From: JBJXHB01 sp046160725
GTDB lineage: Bacteria > Pseudomonadota > Gammaproteobacteria > Burkholderiales > Burkholderiaceae_C
Direction: 5' to 3'
Assembly (NCBI GenBank): GCA_046160725.1
Contig: JBJXHB010000163.1
Span: 1-25,958 of the forward strand
Length of the DNA: 25,958 nucleotides
In this document: positions 1 through 7,894 of the stretch, in pieces
Numbering within the stretch: position 1 is the stretch's first letter
Layout: each line of letters opens with the position of its first letter
The notes under the pieces: model-generated
What the model saw: only the letters and a program-made list of their open reading frames with translations
What the model was told of the DNA's origin: nothing
Database searches by the model: none
Made by a program: the position numbers and the translations under genes

Positions 1-1323
1 GACGGCACCACTGGGTGCCGTCGGCGGCCCGAGCAGGAGGCGGACCCGGCATCCAGTACCGTCCGCCGGCGGCAGCTCCAGTCGGCCGCCGTGGGCTCGC
101 GCCACACGGTCCGCCAGCAGCAGACCCTGGCCGGGCAACGGCGACGCATCCTCCCCCCGAAGCAGCGACTGCAGCCAAACGCGCTGTGCATCGGTCATCC
201 CACGGCCGTTGTCATCGACATGGACGCATTGCATCGCGGGGTCCTGCGGGGCTGTCGTGGAGACATGGACCCGGGTGGCGCCGTGACGTGCGGCGTTCTC
301 CAGCAGGTTGATCAGGGCCGCGGCCAGTAGGTCGGCGTCGGCCCAGACCCGCGACCCGTCCGCCACGTCGATGGCGAGTTCGATCGGCGCCAGATGCCGG
401 AGCATCGTGGGCAGATCCACCCAGGAGCACCGGGGGTCGTCACCGGCCCTGAACATCAGCAGCAGCGCCTCGACCACACGCTGCAGCTTGGCGGCAGCCG
501 CCCCGATGCGCATCAGGCGCGGCTGCAGGGCGGCGGGCGCCTCTCGCTGGGCCACGGCAAGTTGCACCTGCAGGCCGGCCAGCGGCGTACGCAGGACGTG
601 GGCCGCCTGCCCGGCGAAGGCGCGCTCGTTGGTGGCCCGCAGGTGCAGGCGCCGGGCCAGGCGGTCGATGGCGTGCATCACCGGAACCAGTTCGCGCCGC
701 TGCGGGACCTGGAGGTCGCTGCCCTCCCGTGCCGGGTCGAAAGTCTCGAGCTGGCGTGACAGCTCCTCGATCGGATGCAGCTCGCGGCGAAGCCGCCAGC
801 CGAGCCAGCCCGCGCACAGCATGCCCGCCACGACAGCTGCACCGGCGGCGGTGAGCGCCACCTCGAGCTCAGCCTCCAGACGCTCCTCCACCGCTTGCGC
901 CACATACAGGGTGGCCGGACCGCAACGCGCACCATGGACATGCCAGGGGCCCTGTCGGAAGGCCCCCAGACGCGGCGCGTCCGCCCATGCCTGGTCGGGG
1001 GCGCCCGGCGAGCGCGCCAGGACCGTGCCATCGTCGCGCACCGCCTGCCAGGCGAACTCCAGCTCGCCGCTGGGCGCGCTGCGCCCGACCGACGCGGCCG
1101 CAGTGCCCGAGCCGACCGTGCAGAGCACGTCCGACGCCGCTTCCAGAGTCTGGTCCAGCAGCTCGCCGACTTCGTGGCGGACGCTGACCCAGACCGCCAG
1201 TGCCACCCCGAGCGCCGACACGGCAGCCAGCACCAGCAGCAGCCACGTCATGCGCGCCCGGATCGACGGCGGTGGTGAGATCACCGGGCTGGCGTTGCTC
1301 GTCGGCGCGACATCGGGCTGCAT
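1..1323 (-). CDS. Sensor histidine kinase, QseC/PmrB-like, C-terminus cut by window edge
   Basis: This is an inner-membrane sensor kinase that should phosphorylate the response regulator encoded just upstream. The frame is open from the ATG at 1323 to the window edge, giving at least 441 residues. Visible parts in order are TM helix 1 (about 26-46), a periplasmic loop of about 105 residues, TM helix 2 (about 155-177), a HAMP-like linker, the H-box AAHVLRTPL with H242, the N-box NLLENAARHG (339-348), DDNGRGM (370-376), and a final GQG box that reads GQGLLLADRVA. The start is 7 bases after the regulator stop, with a GAGG ribosome site inside the regulator's last codons, so the two are cotranscribed. 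The short periplasmic loop and the eptA neighbour suggest sensing of envelope stress, cations or cationic peptides; that is inference. The stop codon is not in the window, although the protein looks nearly complete. Confidence 0.9.
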   Translation of the reverse strand, partial: MQPDVAPTSNASPVISPPPSIRARMTWLLLVLAAVSALGVALAVWVSVRHEVGELLDQTLEAASDVLCTVGSGTAAASVGRSAPSGELEFAWQAVRDDGTVLARSPGAPDQAWADAPRLGAFRQGPWHVHGARCGPATLYVAQAVEERLEAELEVALTAAGAAVVAGMLCAGWLGWRLRRELHPIEELSRQLETFDPAREGSDLQVPQRRELVPVMHAIDRLARRLHLRATNERAFAGQAAHVLRTPLAGLQVQLAVAQREAPAALQPRLMRIGAAAAKLQRVVEALLLMFRAGDDPRCSWVDLPTMLRHLAPIELAIDVADGSRVWADADLLAAALINLLENAARHGATRVHVSTTAPQDPAMQCVHVDDNGRGMTDAQRVWLQSLLRGEDASPLPGQGLLLADRVARAHGGRLELPPADGTGCRVRLLLGPPTAPSGAV

Positions 1324-1330
1324 CTGGGCC

Positions 1331-1984
1331 TCAGCAGCCCAGGCGGTAACCAAGCCCACGCACGGTCTCGATCAGCTCGCGGCCCAGCTTGCGGCGCAGG
1401 CTGGACACATGCACCTCCAGGGCATTGCTGGTCACGTCGGCGTCGCTGGCGAACACCAGTCGGTCCAGCTCGGTCTTGGTGACGATGCGGCCCTGGCGCA
1501 ATGCCAGCGCCTCCAGGACCGCCCACTCCCGGGCCGTGAGGTCGGCTCGGGCTCCATCGCGCCAGGCGGCACGGGCCGTCAGGTCCACCCGCACCGGGCC
1601 GATGTCGCGCGTCGACAAGCCGGTGTCGGCCTGCCGGCGCGTCTGGGCCCTCAGCCGGGCTGCCAGCTCATCGGGATGGAACGGCTTGACGAGGTAGTCG
1701 TCGGCCCCGCTGTCCAGGCCCAGCACCCGGTCCGACAGGCGGTCACGGGCTGTCAGCATCAGCGCCGGCGTCGTGTCGCCCTGCGCGCGGCGTGCGGCCA
1801 GCCAATCCCGGCCAGAGCCATCCGGCAACTGCCAGTCCACCAGCCAGGCATCGTAGGACTCGCCGCGCGCGGCGCTGGCCTGCGCCAACGATGCGAACCA
1901 GTCGACGACATGGCCATCCGCGCACAGGTAGTCGCGCAGGCCTTCGCCCAACAGCAGGTCGTCTTCCAGCAGCAGCAGGCGCAT
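1331..1984 (-). CDS. OmpR/PhoB-family response regulator (QseB/PmrA-like)
   Basis: This is a DNA-binding response regulator of 217 residues. The receiver domain (about 1-115) has acidic residues E7, D8 and D9, the phospho-acceptor D50 in LVDWQLPDGSG, T78 in MLTAR and K100 in LVKPF. The winged-helix domain (about 125-217) carries LTAREWAVLEAL and the recognition-helix region NALEVHVSSLRRKLG. I chose the ATG at 1984 because MRLLLLEDD is the family's normal N-terminus; the frame continues 19 residues upstream but that part looks non-coding. It precedes its kinase and is divergent from eptA. Regulators of this subgroup (PmrA/BasR, QseB) commonly activate lipid A modification genes, so eptA is the obvious target. 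That assignment rests on context and on a direct repeat at 2062-2078. Confidence 0.93.
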   Translation of the reverse strand: MRLLLLEDDLLLGEGLRDYLCADGHVVDWFASLAQASAARGESYDAWLVDWQLPDGSGRDWLAARRAQGDTTPALMLTARDRLSDRVLGLDSGADDYLVKPFHPDELAARLRAQTRRQADTGLSTRDIGPVRVDLTARAAWRDGARADLTAREWAVLEALALRQGRIVTKTELDRLVFASDADVTSNALEVHVSSLRRKLGRELIETVRGLGYRLGC

Positions 1985-2061
1985 GGGATGTGGTTTCGAG
2001 GCCGGGCCCACAGTACCACCGCCGCTGTTGATCCTGGCCATGCCCGGGGCTGGGCCGGGCG

Positions 2062-2078
2062 CTTCAGCCAGGCTTCAG
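2062..2078. promoter_or_regulatory. Candidate response-regulator box (PmrA-box-like direct repeat)
   Basis: CTTCAG-N5-CTTCAG is a perfect 6-base direct repeat with an 11-base period, located 25 bases before the eptA ATG in the region shared with the divergent regulator gene. PmrA boxes in enterobacteria are two YTTAAK hexamers separated by 5 bases, so geometry and most bases agree. Binding by the neighbouring regulator is inferred. If the repeat overlaps the -35 region, the eptA leader would be very short. Confidence 0.5.
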
Positions 2079-2103
2079 GTGCCCGCGGCGAAATGCCCGT
2101 CCC

Positions 2104-3834
2104 ATGCACGACGCCACCGCCCATTCAACGACATCCGCCGACATCTTGCGGCCGCTCCGAGCCGGGCATCACCCGTGGTTCTCTCGTTGGTACCAATGGC
2201 GTCCGGAGCTCGGGACGGAGGTCGTCGCTGCGCTGATCGCGCTGTGGTGGTCGGTCAGCGTCAACCTGCGCTTCCTGAGGGCCATGGTGGTGCATGCCGA
2301 TCTGGCACCGGTGGCCGAACTGGCACTGCTGGTCGTCCTCGTTCTCGCCATCTGGGCGATCCATCTGTTGCTGCTGCTGGTCATATGCGCTCGCCGTTGG
2401 CTGCGGCCGGTGGCTTCGCTGCTGATCGTGGCTGCGGTGCTGGTTGATGCGTTCGCACGGCGCGACGGCGTGGTGCTGGACCCGGCCATGATGCGGAACG
2501 TCCTGCACACCCACACCGCCGAGGCGGCGGAACTGCTCAGCCTGTCCTTGCTGGGTACCGTCTCGCTGCACGCCGCGCTGCCGCTGGTGGTGCTGTGGCG
2601 GGTCCGGCTGAAAGTCCGACGCTGGCCGGCGGCCCTGGCCGCCCGGTTGGGCTGGCTGCTGGCCGCCCTGTTGGTGCTGGTCGGCGCATTGCTGGTGGCT
2701 TATCAGCCCCTGGCCTCCACCATGCGCCTGAACCGCGACCTGCGGTATCTGGTGACGCCCGCCAACCTGGTCTGGTCCGGTGCCGTCGCCCTGATGGGGC
2801 ACGCCCGGGAGGCGACGCAGCTGCGCAAGGTCACCGGTGCCGACGCCGCCTTCACCCCGGCCGCGCAGGCCCGCACGCGACCATTGCTGGTGGTGCTGGT
2901 TGTCGGCGAGACCGCGCGGGCCGCCAACTGGGGCCTGAACGGCTACACGCGCCAGACCACACCTCAGTTGGCGGCACGGTCGGTTTTCAACTTCCCGGAC
3001 ACGACGTCCTGCGGTACGCACACCGAGGCATCGCTGCCGTGCATGTTCGCCCCGGTCGGCCGGCGCGACTATGACGAGGCCCGCATCCGCGGCAGCGAAT
3101 CCCTGCTGCACATGCTGGCCCGCGCCGGGGTCAGCGTGCAGTGGCGGGACAACCAGTCCGGCTGCAAGGGGGTGTGCGACGGACTGCCGCAGACGCAGGC
3201 GCATGAACTGCCCACAGCGGACTGCCCGGCGGGACGCTGTCTCGATGAGACATTGCTGCTCGGCCTGGACCCGCTGCTGCGCGACATGGCCGGCGGGCAC
3301 GGCACGCATCTGCTGGTGCTGCACCAGATCGGCAACCATGGCCCGGCCTATCACCGGCGCTATCCGGCCGCCTTCGAGCAGCACCGGCCGGCCTGCCGGC
3401 ATGACGACCTGCACCGCTGCAGTCGGGCCGAGATCGTCAATGCCTACGACAACGCGCTGCTCTACACCGATCATGTCCTGTCGCGTTTGATCGACGGCCT
3501 GCAGGCCCGGGCGGCGGCGGTCGACAGCGTCATGATCTACGTCTCGGATCATGGCGAATCACTGGGTGAGGCGGGCCTGTACCTGCACGGCCTTCCCTGG
3601 GCGATCGCGCCGGACCTGCAGAAGAAGGTGCCGATGGTGATGTGGGGCAGCGGCCCCTCCTTCGCCGGTCTGGACATCGACCGGGCCTGCCTGGCGGCGA
3701 GGGCATCCCGACCCACGAGCCACGATCATCTGTTCCACACCATCGCCGGCCTGCTCGGTGTCCATTCGCAGGAGGTCGATCCGCGTCTGGACCTGGCAGC
3801 GCCGTGCCGCCCGGCTGGCGCGGAACTGCACTGA
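2104..3834 (+). CDS. eptA: Phosphoethanolamine-lipid A transferase (EptA/MCR family)
   Basis: This enzyme transfers phosphoethanolamine from phosphatidylethanolamine to lipid A at the periplasmic face, lowering surface negative charge and sensitivity to polymyxins. The 576 residues comprise an N-terminal membrane domain with about five helices (38-57, 70-97, 103-116, 145-168, 182-202) and a periplasmic sulfatase-fold domain. Metal-site and catalytic residues match the spacing known for MCR-1: E269 in VGETARAANW, probable nucleophile T307 in SCGTHTEASLPCMF, H412 in GNHGPAY, D482/H483 in SDHGES and H495. Cysteine pairs C303/C313 and C431/C439 match two known disulfides; C354, C358, C374 and C379 cluster where the third is expected and may give one extra. 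The ribosome site is weak; a TTG at 2146 is an alternative start. The PAP2 gene follows after one base. Confidence 0.95.
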   Translation: MHDATAHSTTSADILRPLRAGHHPWFSRWYQWRPELGTEVVAALIALWWSVSVNLRFLRAMVVHADLAPVAELALLVVLVLAIWAIHLLLLLVICARRWLRPVASLLIVAAVLVDAFARRDGVVLDPAMMRNVLHTHTAEAAELLSLSLLGTVSLHAALPLVVLWRVRLKVRRWPAALAARLGWLLAALLVLVGALLVAYQPLASTMRLNRDLRYLVTPANLVWSGAVALMGHAREATQLRKVTGADAAFTPAAQARTRPLLVVLVVGETARAANWGLNGYTRQTTPQLAARSVFNFPDTTSCGTHTEASLPCMFAPVGRRDYDEARIRGSESLLHMLARAGVSVQWRDNQSGCKGVCDGLPQTQAHELPTADCPAGRCLDETLLLGLDPLLRDMAGGHGTHLLVLHQIGNHGPAYHRRYPAAFEQHRPACRHDDLHRCSRAEIVNAYDNALLYTDHVLSRLIDGLQARAAAVDSVMIYVSDHGESLGEAGLYLHGLPWAIAPDLQKKVPMVMWGSGPSFAGLDIDRACLAARASRPTSHDHLFHTIAGLLGVHSQEVDPRLDLAAPCRPAGAELH

Positions 3835-3835
3835 G

Positions 3836-4552
3836 ATGCGCGCACCCGGAGATCAGTACCGCGGGCCGTCGGACCGGGTGGTGCTCGGCCTTGCTGCGGC
3901 GGGTCTCCTGGCCTGGGACCTGGCGGGAGGCGACGCCCTGGTCGCCGGGTGGTTCGGCAGCAGCGCCGGCTTTCCCCTGCGCGACCACTGGCTGCTGGCC
4001 CGCGTGCTCCACGACGGTGGGCGCTGGCTGTCCGCGGCTGTGCTGGCGCTGGCCGTGTGGGATGCCAGCCGCTCCCCTGGACGCGGCCCCGACGCCCGCC
4101 AACGGTTGCGCTGGCTTTTCGCCGTTCTGGCCTGCCTGGTCCTGGTGCCGGCCCTCAAGCGCCTCAGTCCCACCAGTTGTCCCTACGAACTGCAGGCCTT
4201 CGGCGGCACGTCGCAGTGGCTGTCCCACTGGCAGTTCTGGCGGCCGGATGGCGGGCAGGGACATTGCTTCCCGAGCGGGCACGCGGTCGCCGGATTCGCG
4301 TTCCTGCCCATTGCACGGGGTTGGCGGCAGCATGACCGTCTGCGATCGGCCGCATGGCTGACCACGGCGCTGGTGCTGGGGACGGCTTTCGGGGCCGCCC
4401 AGGTCGCCCGCGGCGCGCACTTCGCCAGCCATGTCGGCTGGTCGGCATGGCTGTGCGCGGTGCTCGCCCAATTCGCCGCAGCACGGCCACCCGCGCCGCA
4501 TCGGACCGCTGGACCGAGGGTCTGGCTGGCCCCACCCGCATCTGGTGGATGA
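3836..4552 (+). CDS. PAP2-family membrane phosphatase
   Basis: This is an integral membrane acid phosphatase of 238 residues, probably acting on lipid phosphates such as undecaprenyl pyrophosphate, phosphatidylglycerophosphate or lipid A phosphate. The three family signatures are present in order: K108 with RLSPTSCP (C1), FPSGH at 145-149 (C2), and R192 followed seven residues later by H199 in ARGAHFASH (C3). Hydrophobic segments lie near 15-30, 64-76, 92-107, 150-160, 173-190 and 200-214. The chosen ATG at 3836 is one base after the eptA stop (TGAGATG), which implies translational coupling; the open frame continues upstream inside eptA but that part is a shadow. Coupling to eptA points to lipid A or carrier-lipid phosphate metabolism. 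The exact substrate cannot be read from the sequence. Confidence 0.88.
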   Translation: MRAPGDQYRGPSDRVVLGLAAAGLLAWDLAGGDALVAGWFGSSAGFPLRDHWLLARVLHDGGRWLSAAVLALAVWDASRSPGRGPDARQRLRWLFAVLACLVLVPALKRLSPTSCPYELQAFGGTSQWLSHWQFWRPDGGQGHCFPSGHAVAGFAFLPIARGWRQHDRLRSAAWLTTALVLGTAFGAAQVARGAHFASHVGWSAWLCAVLAQFAAARPPAPHRTAGPRVWLAPPASGG

Positions 4553-4595
4553 AGCGCCGGCGGTCAGGCGCCGCTGCGCTGCCGCGGCCTCGCCG

Positions 4596-5336
4596 TCACG
4601 CGCCGCGCTGGCGCACCGCCTCGTACAGGCACACCGCGGCCGCGACCGACACGTTCAGGCTTTCCACGGCCCCGCGCATGGGAATCCGGACCAGCGCATC
4701 GCACTGGGTGCGGGTCAGGTGGCGCATGCCCCGGCCTTCGGCTCCCAGCACCATGGCCAACGGGCCGCGCAGGTCCGCATCGTGCAGCGTCTGGTCCGCC
4801 CCCTCATGGGTGCCAACCACACGCACGCCGGCGGCCTTCAGCTCGGTCAAGGTGCGTGACAGGTTGGTCACCATCAGGTAGGGCACGGTCTCGGCCGCGC
4901 CGCTGGCCACCTTGGCCACGGTGGCGTTGATGGCCACCGCATGGTCGCGCGGGGCGATCACGGCGGCCACGCCGGCACCATCGGCAACCCGCAGGCAGGC
5001 GCCCAGGTTGTGGGGGTCGGTCACGCCGTCCAGCACCAGGAACAAGGGGTTCTCGCCGGCCACGTCCAGCACCTCGGCCACCGTCAGCAGCTTGGGCTGG
5101 GCCTCGACCCGCGCCGCCAGGCCCTGGTGCCGCGGCGTGCCGGCCATGCCGGAAAGCCGCTCGTCGTCGCTGTCGATGATGCGCACGCCGGCCTCGCGCG
5201 CGCGCTCGACGAACTGGCGCATCCGCGCATCGCGCCGCTGCGGGTCGACATGCAACTCGAGGATCGACGCCGGCGCCACCTTCAACCGGGCGCCGATGGC
5301 GTGAAAGCCGAACAGGACCTGCCGGTTGGTGCTCAT
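4596..5336 (-). CDS. rlmB: 23S rRNA (guanosine-2'-O-)-methyltransferase RlmB
   Basis: This SPOUT-class (TrmH family) enzyme methylates the ribose of G2251 (E. coli numbering) in 23S rRNA using SAM. It has 246 residues, the normal length. The N-terminal RNA-binding substrate domain (about 1-80) begins with QVLFGFHAIGARL. The knotted catalytic domain contains motif 1 NLGACLR (110-116, catalytic R116), motif 2 VLGAEGRGM (196-204) and motif 3 IPMRGAVESLNVSVAAAV (218-235). In many proteobacteria rlmB follows rnr (RNase R). Here the gene upstream is instead a Bug-type binding protein, 42 bases away. No clear Shine-Dalgarno sequence precedes the ATG. The gene converges with the PAP2 gene across a 43-base gap. 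Confidence 0.96.
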   Translation of the reverse strand: MSTNRQVLFGFHAIGARLKVAPASILELHVDPQRRDARMRQFVERAREAGVRIIDSDDERLSGMAGTPRHQGLAARVEAQPKLLTVAEVLDVAGENPLFLVLDGVTDPHNLGACLRVADGAGVAAVIAPRDHAVAINATVAKVASGAAETVPYLMVTNLSRTLTELKAAGVRVVGTHEGADQTLHDADLRGPLAMVLGAEGRGMRHLTRTQCDALVRIPMRGAVESLNVSVAAAVCLYEAVRQRGA

Positions 5337-5378
5337 CGCAGTCGGGCCGGTGCCAAGGCCAGGCCGTCGACCTGAAGG

Positions 5379-6353
5379 TCAGTCCGCATAGACGCCCGCC
5401 GCGCGAATGACCGGACCGTAGCGGTCGATCTCCGCCTTGAGCCAGGACTGCAGGCCTTCAGGCGTCTGCTTCGCATCCGGCACGATCTCAGCGCCCAACT
5501 CGGCCATGCGGGTGGCAAAGACCGGGTCCTTCAGGGCCGCCCGCAGTGCCGCGGCGAACTTCTCGCTGGCCTCCTTCGGTGTGCCCTTGGGCGCATACAC
5601 ACCATGCCAGACCACCACGCTGAAGCCACGCAGGCCCTGCTCGGCCAACGTGGGCGCGTCCGGGAGGGCCTTGATGCGCTGGGGTGCGGTGACACCGTAA
5701 AACTTGAGGGTCCCGCCCTTGATGTGCGGCACCGTCTGGGTGGTCTGGTCGCACAGCAGGTCGACCTGACCACCCAGCAGGGCAATCATCGCCGGACCGG
5801 TGCCGTTGAACGGCACCGTGGTCATGTCCACGCCAATCGCCTGGCGGAACAACATGCCGCACAGGTGCGACACCGCGCCCAGGCCCGCATGGGCCAGGTT
5901 GACCTTGTCGCCCTGTGCCTTCAGCCAGGTCATCAGCTCGGCCCAGTTGCTCGCCGGCAGGTCCTTGCGCGCCACCAGGGTCATCGGCACATCCACGACC
6001 TGGCTGACGTAGTCGAAGTCCGCCAAGGGGCTATAGGTCAACTTGCGGTACAGCGCCGGCGCGGTGGCCATGCCGTTGTGATGGATCAAGAAGGTGTAGC
6101 CATCCGGCGCGGCCCGGGCCACGGCACCGGCGGCCAGCGTCCCGCCGGCACCGGCCTTGTTCTCGACCAGCACGGTCTGGCCCAGGGACCGCGACATCGG
6201 CCCGGACAGCGCGCGGGCGACGATGTCGGTCGGTCCCCCGGCCGCGAACGGCACCACCAGCGTGATGGGCTTGGTGGGATAGCCCTGGGCCAGGGCGGCC
6301 GGCGCGGCCAGGGCCAGGCCCAGCAGTCCGATCCATCGACGGGTCAACAACAT
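5379..6353 (-). CDS. Bug/TctC-family periplasmic solute-binding protein
   Basis: This is a tripartite tricarboxylate transporter substrate-binding protein, a family greatly expanded in Burkholderiales whose members bind small carboxylates and related solutes in the periplasm. The 324-residue protein starts with a signal peptide (MLLTRRW, then a hydrophobic run, with predicted cleavage after APAALA). Family features are YPTKPITLVVPFAAGGPTDIVAR (about 25-47) with the ligand-contacting Asp-43 loop, and FNGTGPAMIALLGGQVDL in the middle. I chose the ATG at 6353 because the signal peptide begins there and AAGGA precedes it; the frame extends 17 residues further upstream without such support. No tctA or tctB transporter genes lie nearby, so it is an orphan receptor, as is common in this family. 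The ligand is unknown. Confidence 0.92.
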   Translation of the reverse strand: MLLTRRWIGLLGLALAAPAALAQGYPTKPITLVVPFAAGGPTDIVARALSGPMSRSLGQTVLVENKAGAGGTLAAGAVARAAPDGYTFLIHHNGMATAPALYRKLTYSPLADFDYVSQVVDVPMTLVARKDLPASNWAELMTWLKAQGDKVNLAHAGLGAVSHLCGMLFRQAIGVDMTTVPFNGTGPAMIALLGGQVDLLCDQTTQTVPHIKGGTLKFYGVTAPQRIKALPDAPTLAEQGLRGFSVVVWHGVYAPKGTPKEASEKFAAALRAALKDPVFATRMAELGAEIVPDAKQTPEGLQSWLKAEIDRYGPVIRAAGVYAD

Positions 6354-6437
6354 GGGCAGTCCTTCACATGCAATGGCTGATCGCGCCATTCTCGGCTGGC
6401 GCACGCATGCGCGCCCTCCGGGTCAGCCCCGGGGCGG

Positions 6438-7190
6438 TCAAGCGCGCAGACCCAGCGCCTTCAGCCCCATCAGCAGGCCGATGAACACTGGCTGATGCAG
6501 CATGTAGAAGGTGAGCGGCCAGCGCCCCAGTACGGCCAACGGCACCAGCATGGCCGGAACGCCGCCGGCGAGCAGGCCCGGGCGGCGCTGCTGCAGCCAG
6601 AGCCCGGCGGCCAGACCCCAGAACAGCACACCCAACCATGGCAGCAGCGGCACAAAGTCCTCTGTCACCGGCTTGCGGGTGACCAGGCCGACCCAGTTGG
6701 TCCAGCGGCTGTCGAAGACCGGATGCGTCCACAGCAGCGGCAGCAGCAGGGCGACCAGGCCCAGCGCCCAGAGCAGCATCGGCCGGGCGCCGATGGCGCG
6801 GGCCATGAGGAGCATCAAGGCAATGCCATGCAGCACGCCAAAGCTGATCCAGCTGCCCGGGAACATCCACGCCGACCCGACCGATACCGCCACGGCGCAG
6901 GCCGCGACCTGCGCCCAGCGGCGCCAGAAGCGGCTGGCGGCCTGCCCATGTGCCAGCGCCAGCGACTGCCCAATCCCGGCGCACAGCAGGAACAGGCTGA
7001 CGATGGCGGTGCGCTGCAGGGTCCAGAAAGGGTCGACATAGAAATTCTGACGCGGCACCAGCCAGCCGAAGGTGTTGAGGTCGAAGGCGAAGTGGAAGGC
7101 GGCCATCCAGACCATGGCGGCGCCCCGCAGGGCGTCCAGGCGGTCGGATCGGTCGGACCGGCCGGTGGGCGGGATCGGCTGGCGCATCAT
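6438..7190 (-). CDS. DUF1624 (heparan-alpha-glucosaminide N-acetyltransferase-like) membrane protein
   Basis: This is a polytopic inner-membrane protein of 250 residues resembling the catalytic-domain family of eukaryotic HGSNAT (DUF1624, acyltransferase-3 superfamily). The N-terminus has the family signature SDRLDALRGAAMVWMAAFHFAFDL, here spread over residues 15-38, then about seven hydrophobic helices. HGIALMLLMARAIGARP lies mid-protein and a final FYMLHQPVFIG segment near the C-terminus. Such proteins are thought to acylate a periplasmic or envelope glycan, but bacterial members are mostly uncharacterised. Its ATG overlaps the RES toxin stop by one base (TGATG), so it is translationally coupled to the toxin-antitoxin genes. 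A second ATG is the next codon. Whether it serves the toxin system or merely shares its transcript is not known. Confidence 0.85.
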   Translation of the reverse strand: MMRQPIPPTGRSDRSDRLDALRGAAMVWMAAFHFAFDLNTFGWLVPRQNFYVDPFWTLQRTAIVSLFLLCAGIGQSLALAHGQAASRFWRRWAQVAACAVAVSVGSAWMFPGSWISFGVLHGIALMLLMARAIGARPMLLWALGLVALLLPLLWTHPVFDSRWTNWVGLVTRKPVTEDFVPLLPWLGVLFWGLAAGLWLQQRRPGLLAGGVPAMLVPLAVLGRWPLTFYMLHQPVFIGLLMGLKALGLRA

Positions 7191-7894
7191 CAGGGCTGCT
7201 TCTCGTAGACGTCGGTGAACTGCGTGCCGTCCCAGGCGTACAGCAGGTGCGCGGCATGCAGGCAGGCCTGCGCACCGCGGGGCCGGAACAGGCCGACACA
7301 GCGCCCGCCGTCCTGGCGCACGCTGCGGTACAGCACTCCGGCCGACTGCTGCTGCCGAAGCCGCTGGCCCAGGGCCCGCGCCGCGCCGTAGTCCCGAGGG
7401 TCGTGCACGGCCGCAAGGGCGGCGTCCGCCGCATCGGTGAGGTCGTGCAGGACGGCGTCGATGCGCACGTGATACAGGCGCATGGGCAGATGCTGTGGCG
7501 GCTGTGCCGTCGCGGCCAGGAACCGGGCATGGTGATAGCGCGTCTCGGCCACCGCCGTCGCCCGGTCACGGGCCGCATAGAACATGCCCCAGCGGCCGTC
7601 CGAGAAGCGGCTGCCGCTGGGGTTGACATGGGTAAAGGCCGCCATGATTGGTGTGCTTCCCGGGCCATACACCCTGTCCTCCGGCGGCACCCGCTGCAAG
7701 TCACCCAGTTCGTCGCGCAGCCGCGCATTGGTCATCGCCTCCAACGCATGCAGCGCGTCGAAGTCGGCGGCATCGGCGACGCGGTCCCACAGTCCGATGC
7801 TCGGATAGCGGGTCGGCACGATGCGGCAGGCCTGGGCCCAGCGCACACGACGCCGGAGCGGCAATGGCGGGTGTGCAGGTGTCGTCGACGACAT
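7190..7894 (-). CDS. RES-domain toxin of a type II toxin-antitoxin system
   Basis: This belongs to the RES family, whose studied members (MbcT, Res, ParT) attack NAD+ by phosphorolysis or hydrolysis, or ADP-ribosylate a host protein. The protein has 234 residues from the ATG at 7894. Residues that fit the R-E-S signature are R24/R29 in RIVPTRYP or R96/R101 in SRFSDGRWGMFYAA, E117 in AVAETRY and S191 in YRSVRQDGGRCVGLFRP. The ATG overlaps the antitoxin TGA by one base (TGATG); the codon before it is GTG and could also start. The gene order antitoxin then toxin and the overlap are typical of this class. Substrate and toxicity are inferred from family. A membrane acyltransferase-like gene is coupled to its 3' end. 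Confidence 0.92.
   Translation of the reverse strand: MSSTTPAHPPLPLRRRVRWAQACRIVPTRYPSIGLWDRVADAADFDALHALEAMTNARLRDELGDLQRVPPEDRVYGPGSTPIMAAFTHVNPSGSRFSDGRWGMFYAARDRATAVAETRYHHARFLAATAQPPQHLPMRLYHVRIDAVLHDLTDAADAALAAVHDPRDYGAARALGQRLRQQQSAGVLYRSVRQDGGRCVGLFRPRGAQACLHAAHLLYAWDGTQFTDVYEKQP

Noticed and set aside
308..2236. A 642-codon plus-strand open frame across the histidine kinase and response regulator
   Set aside because: It covers two clearly real minus-strand genes and the start of eptA; composition is Ser/Arg/Ala-rich noise from GC-rich antisense.
4558..4573. CGGCG-N6-CGCCG hairpin between the convergent PAP2 and rlmB genes
   Set aside because: Only five base pairs and no T-tract, in a GC-rich region where such pairs arise easily; not enough to call a terminator.
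6364..7728. A 454-codon minus-strand frame across the RES and DUF1624 genes
   Set aside because: It is out of frame with both conserved proteins on the same strand and shows no domain of its own; it would require ignoring the perfect TGATG couplings.
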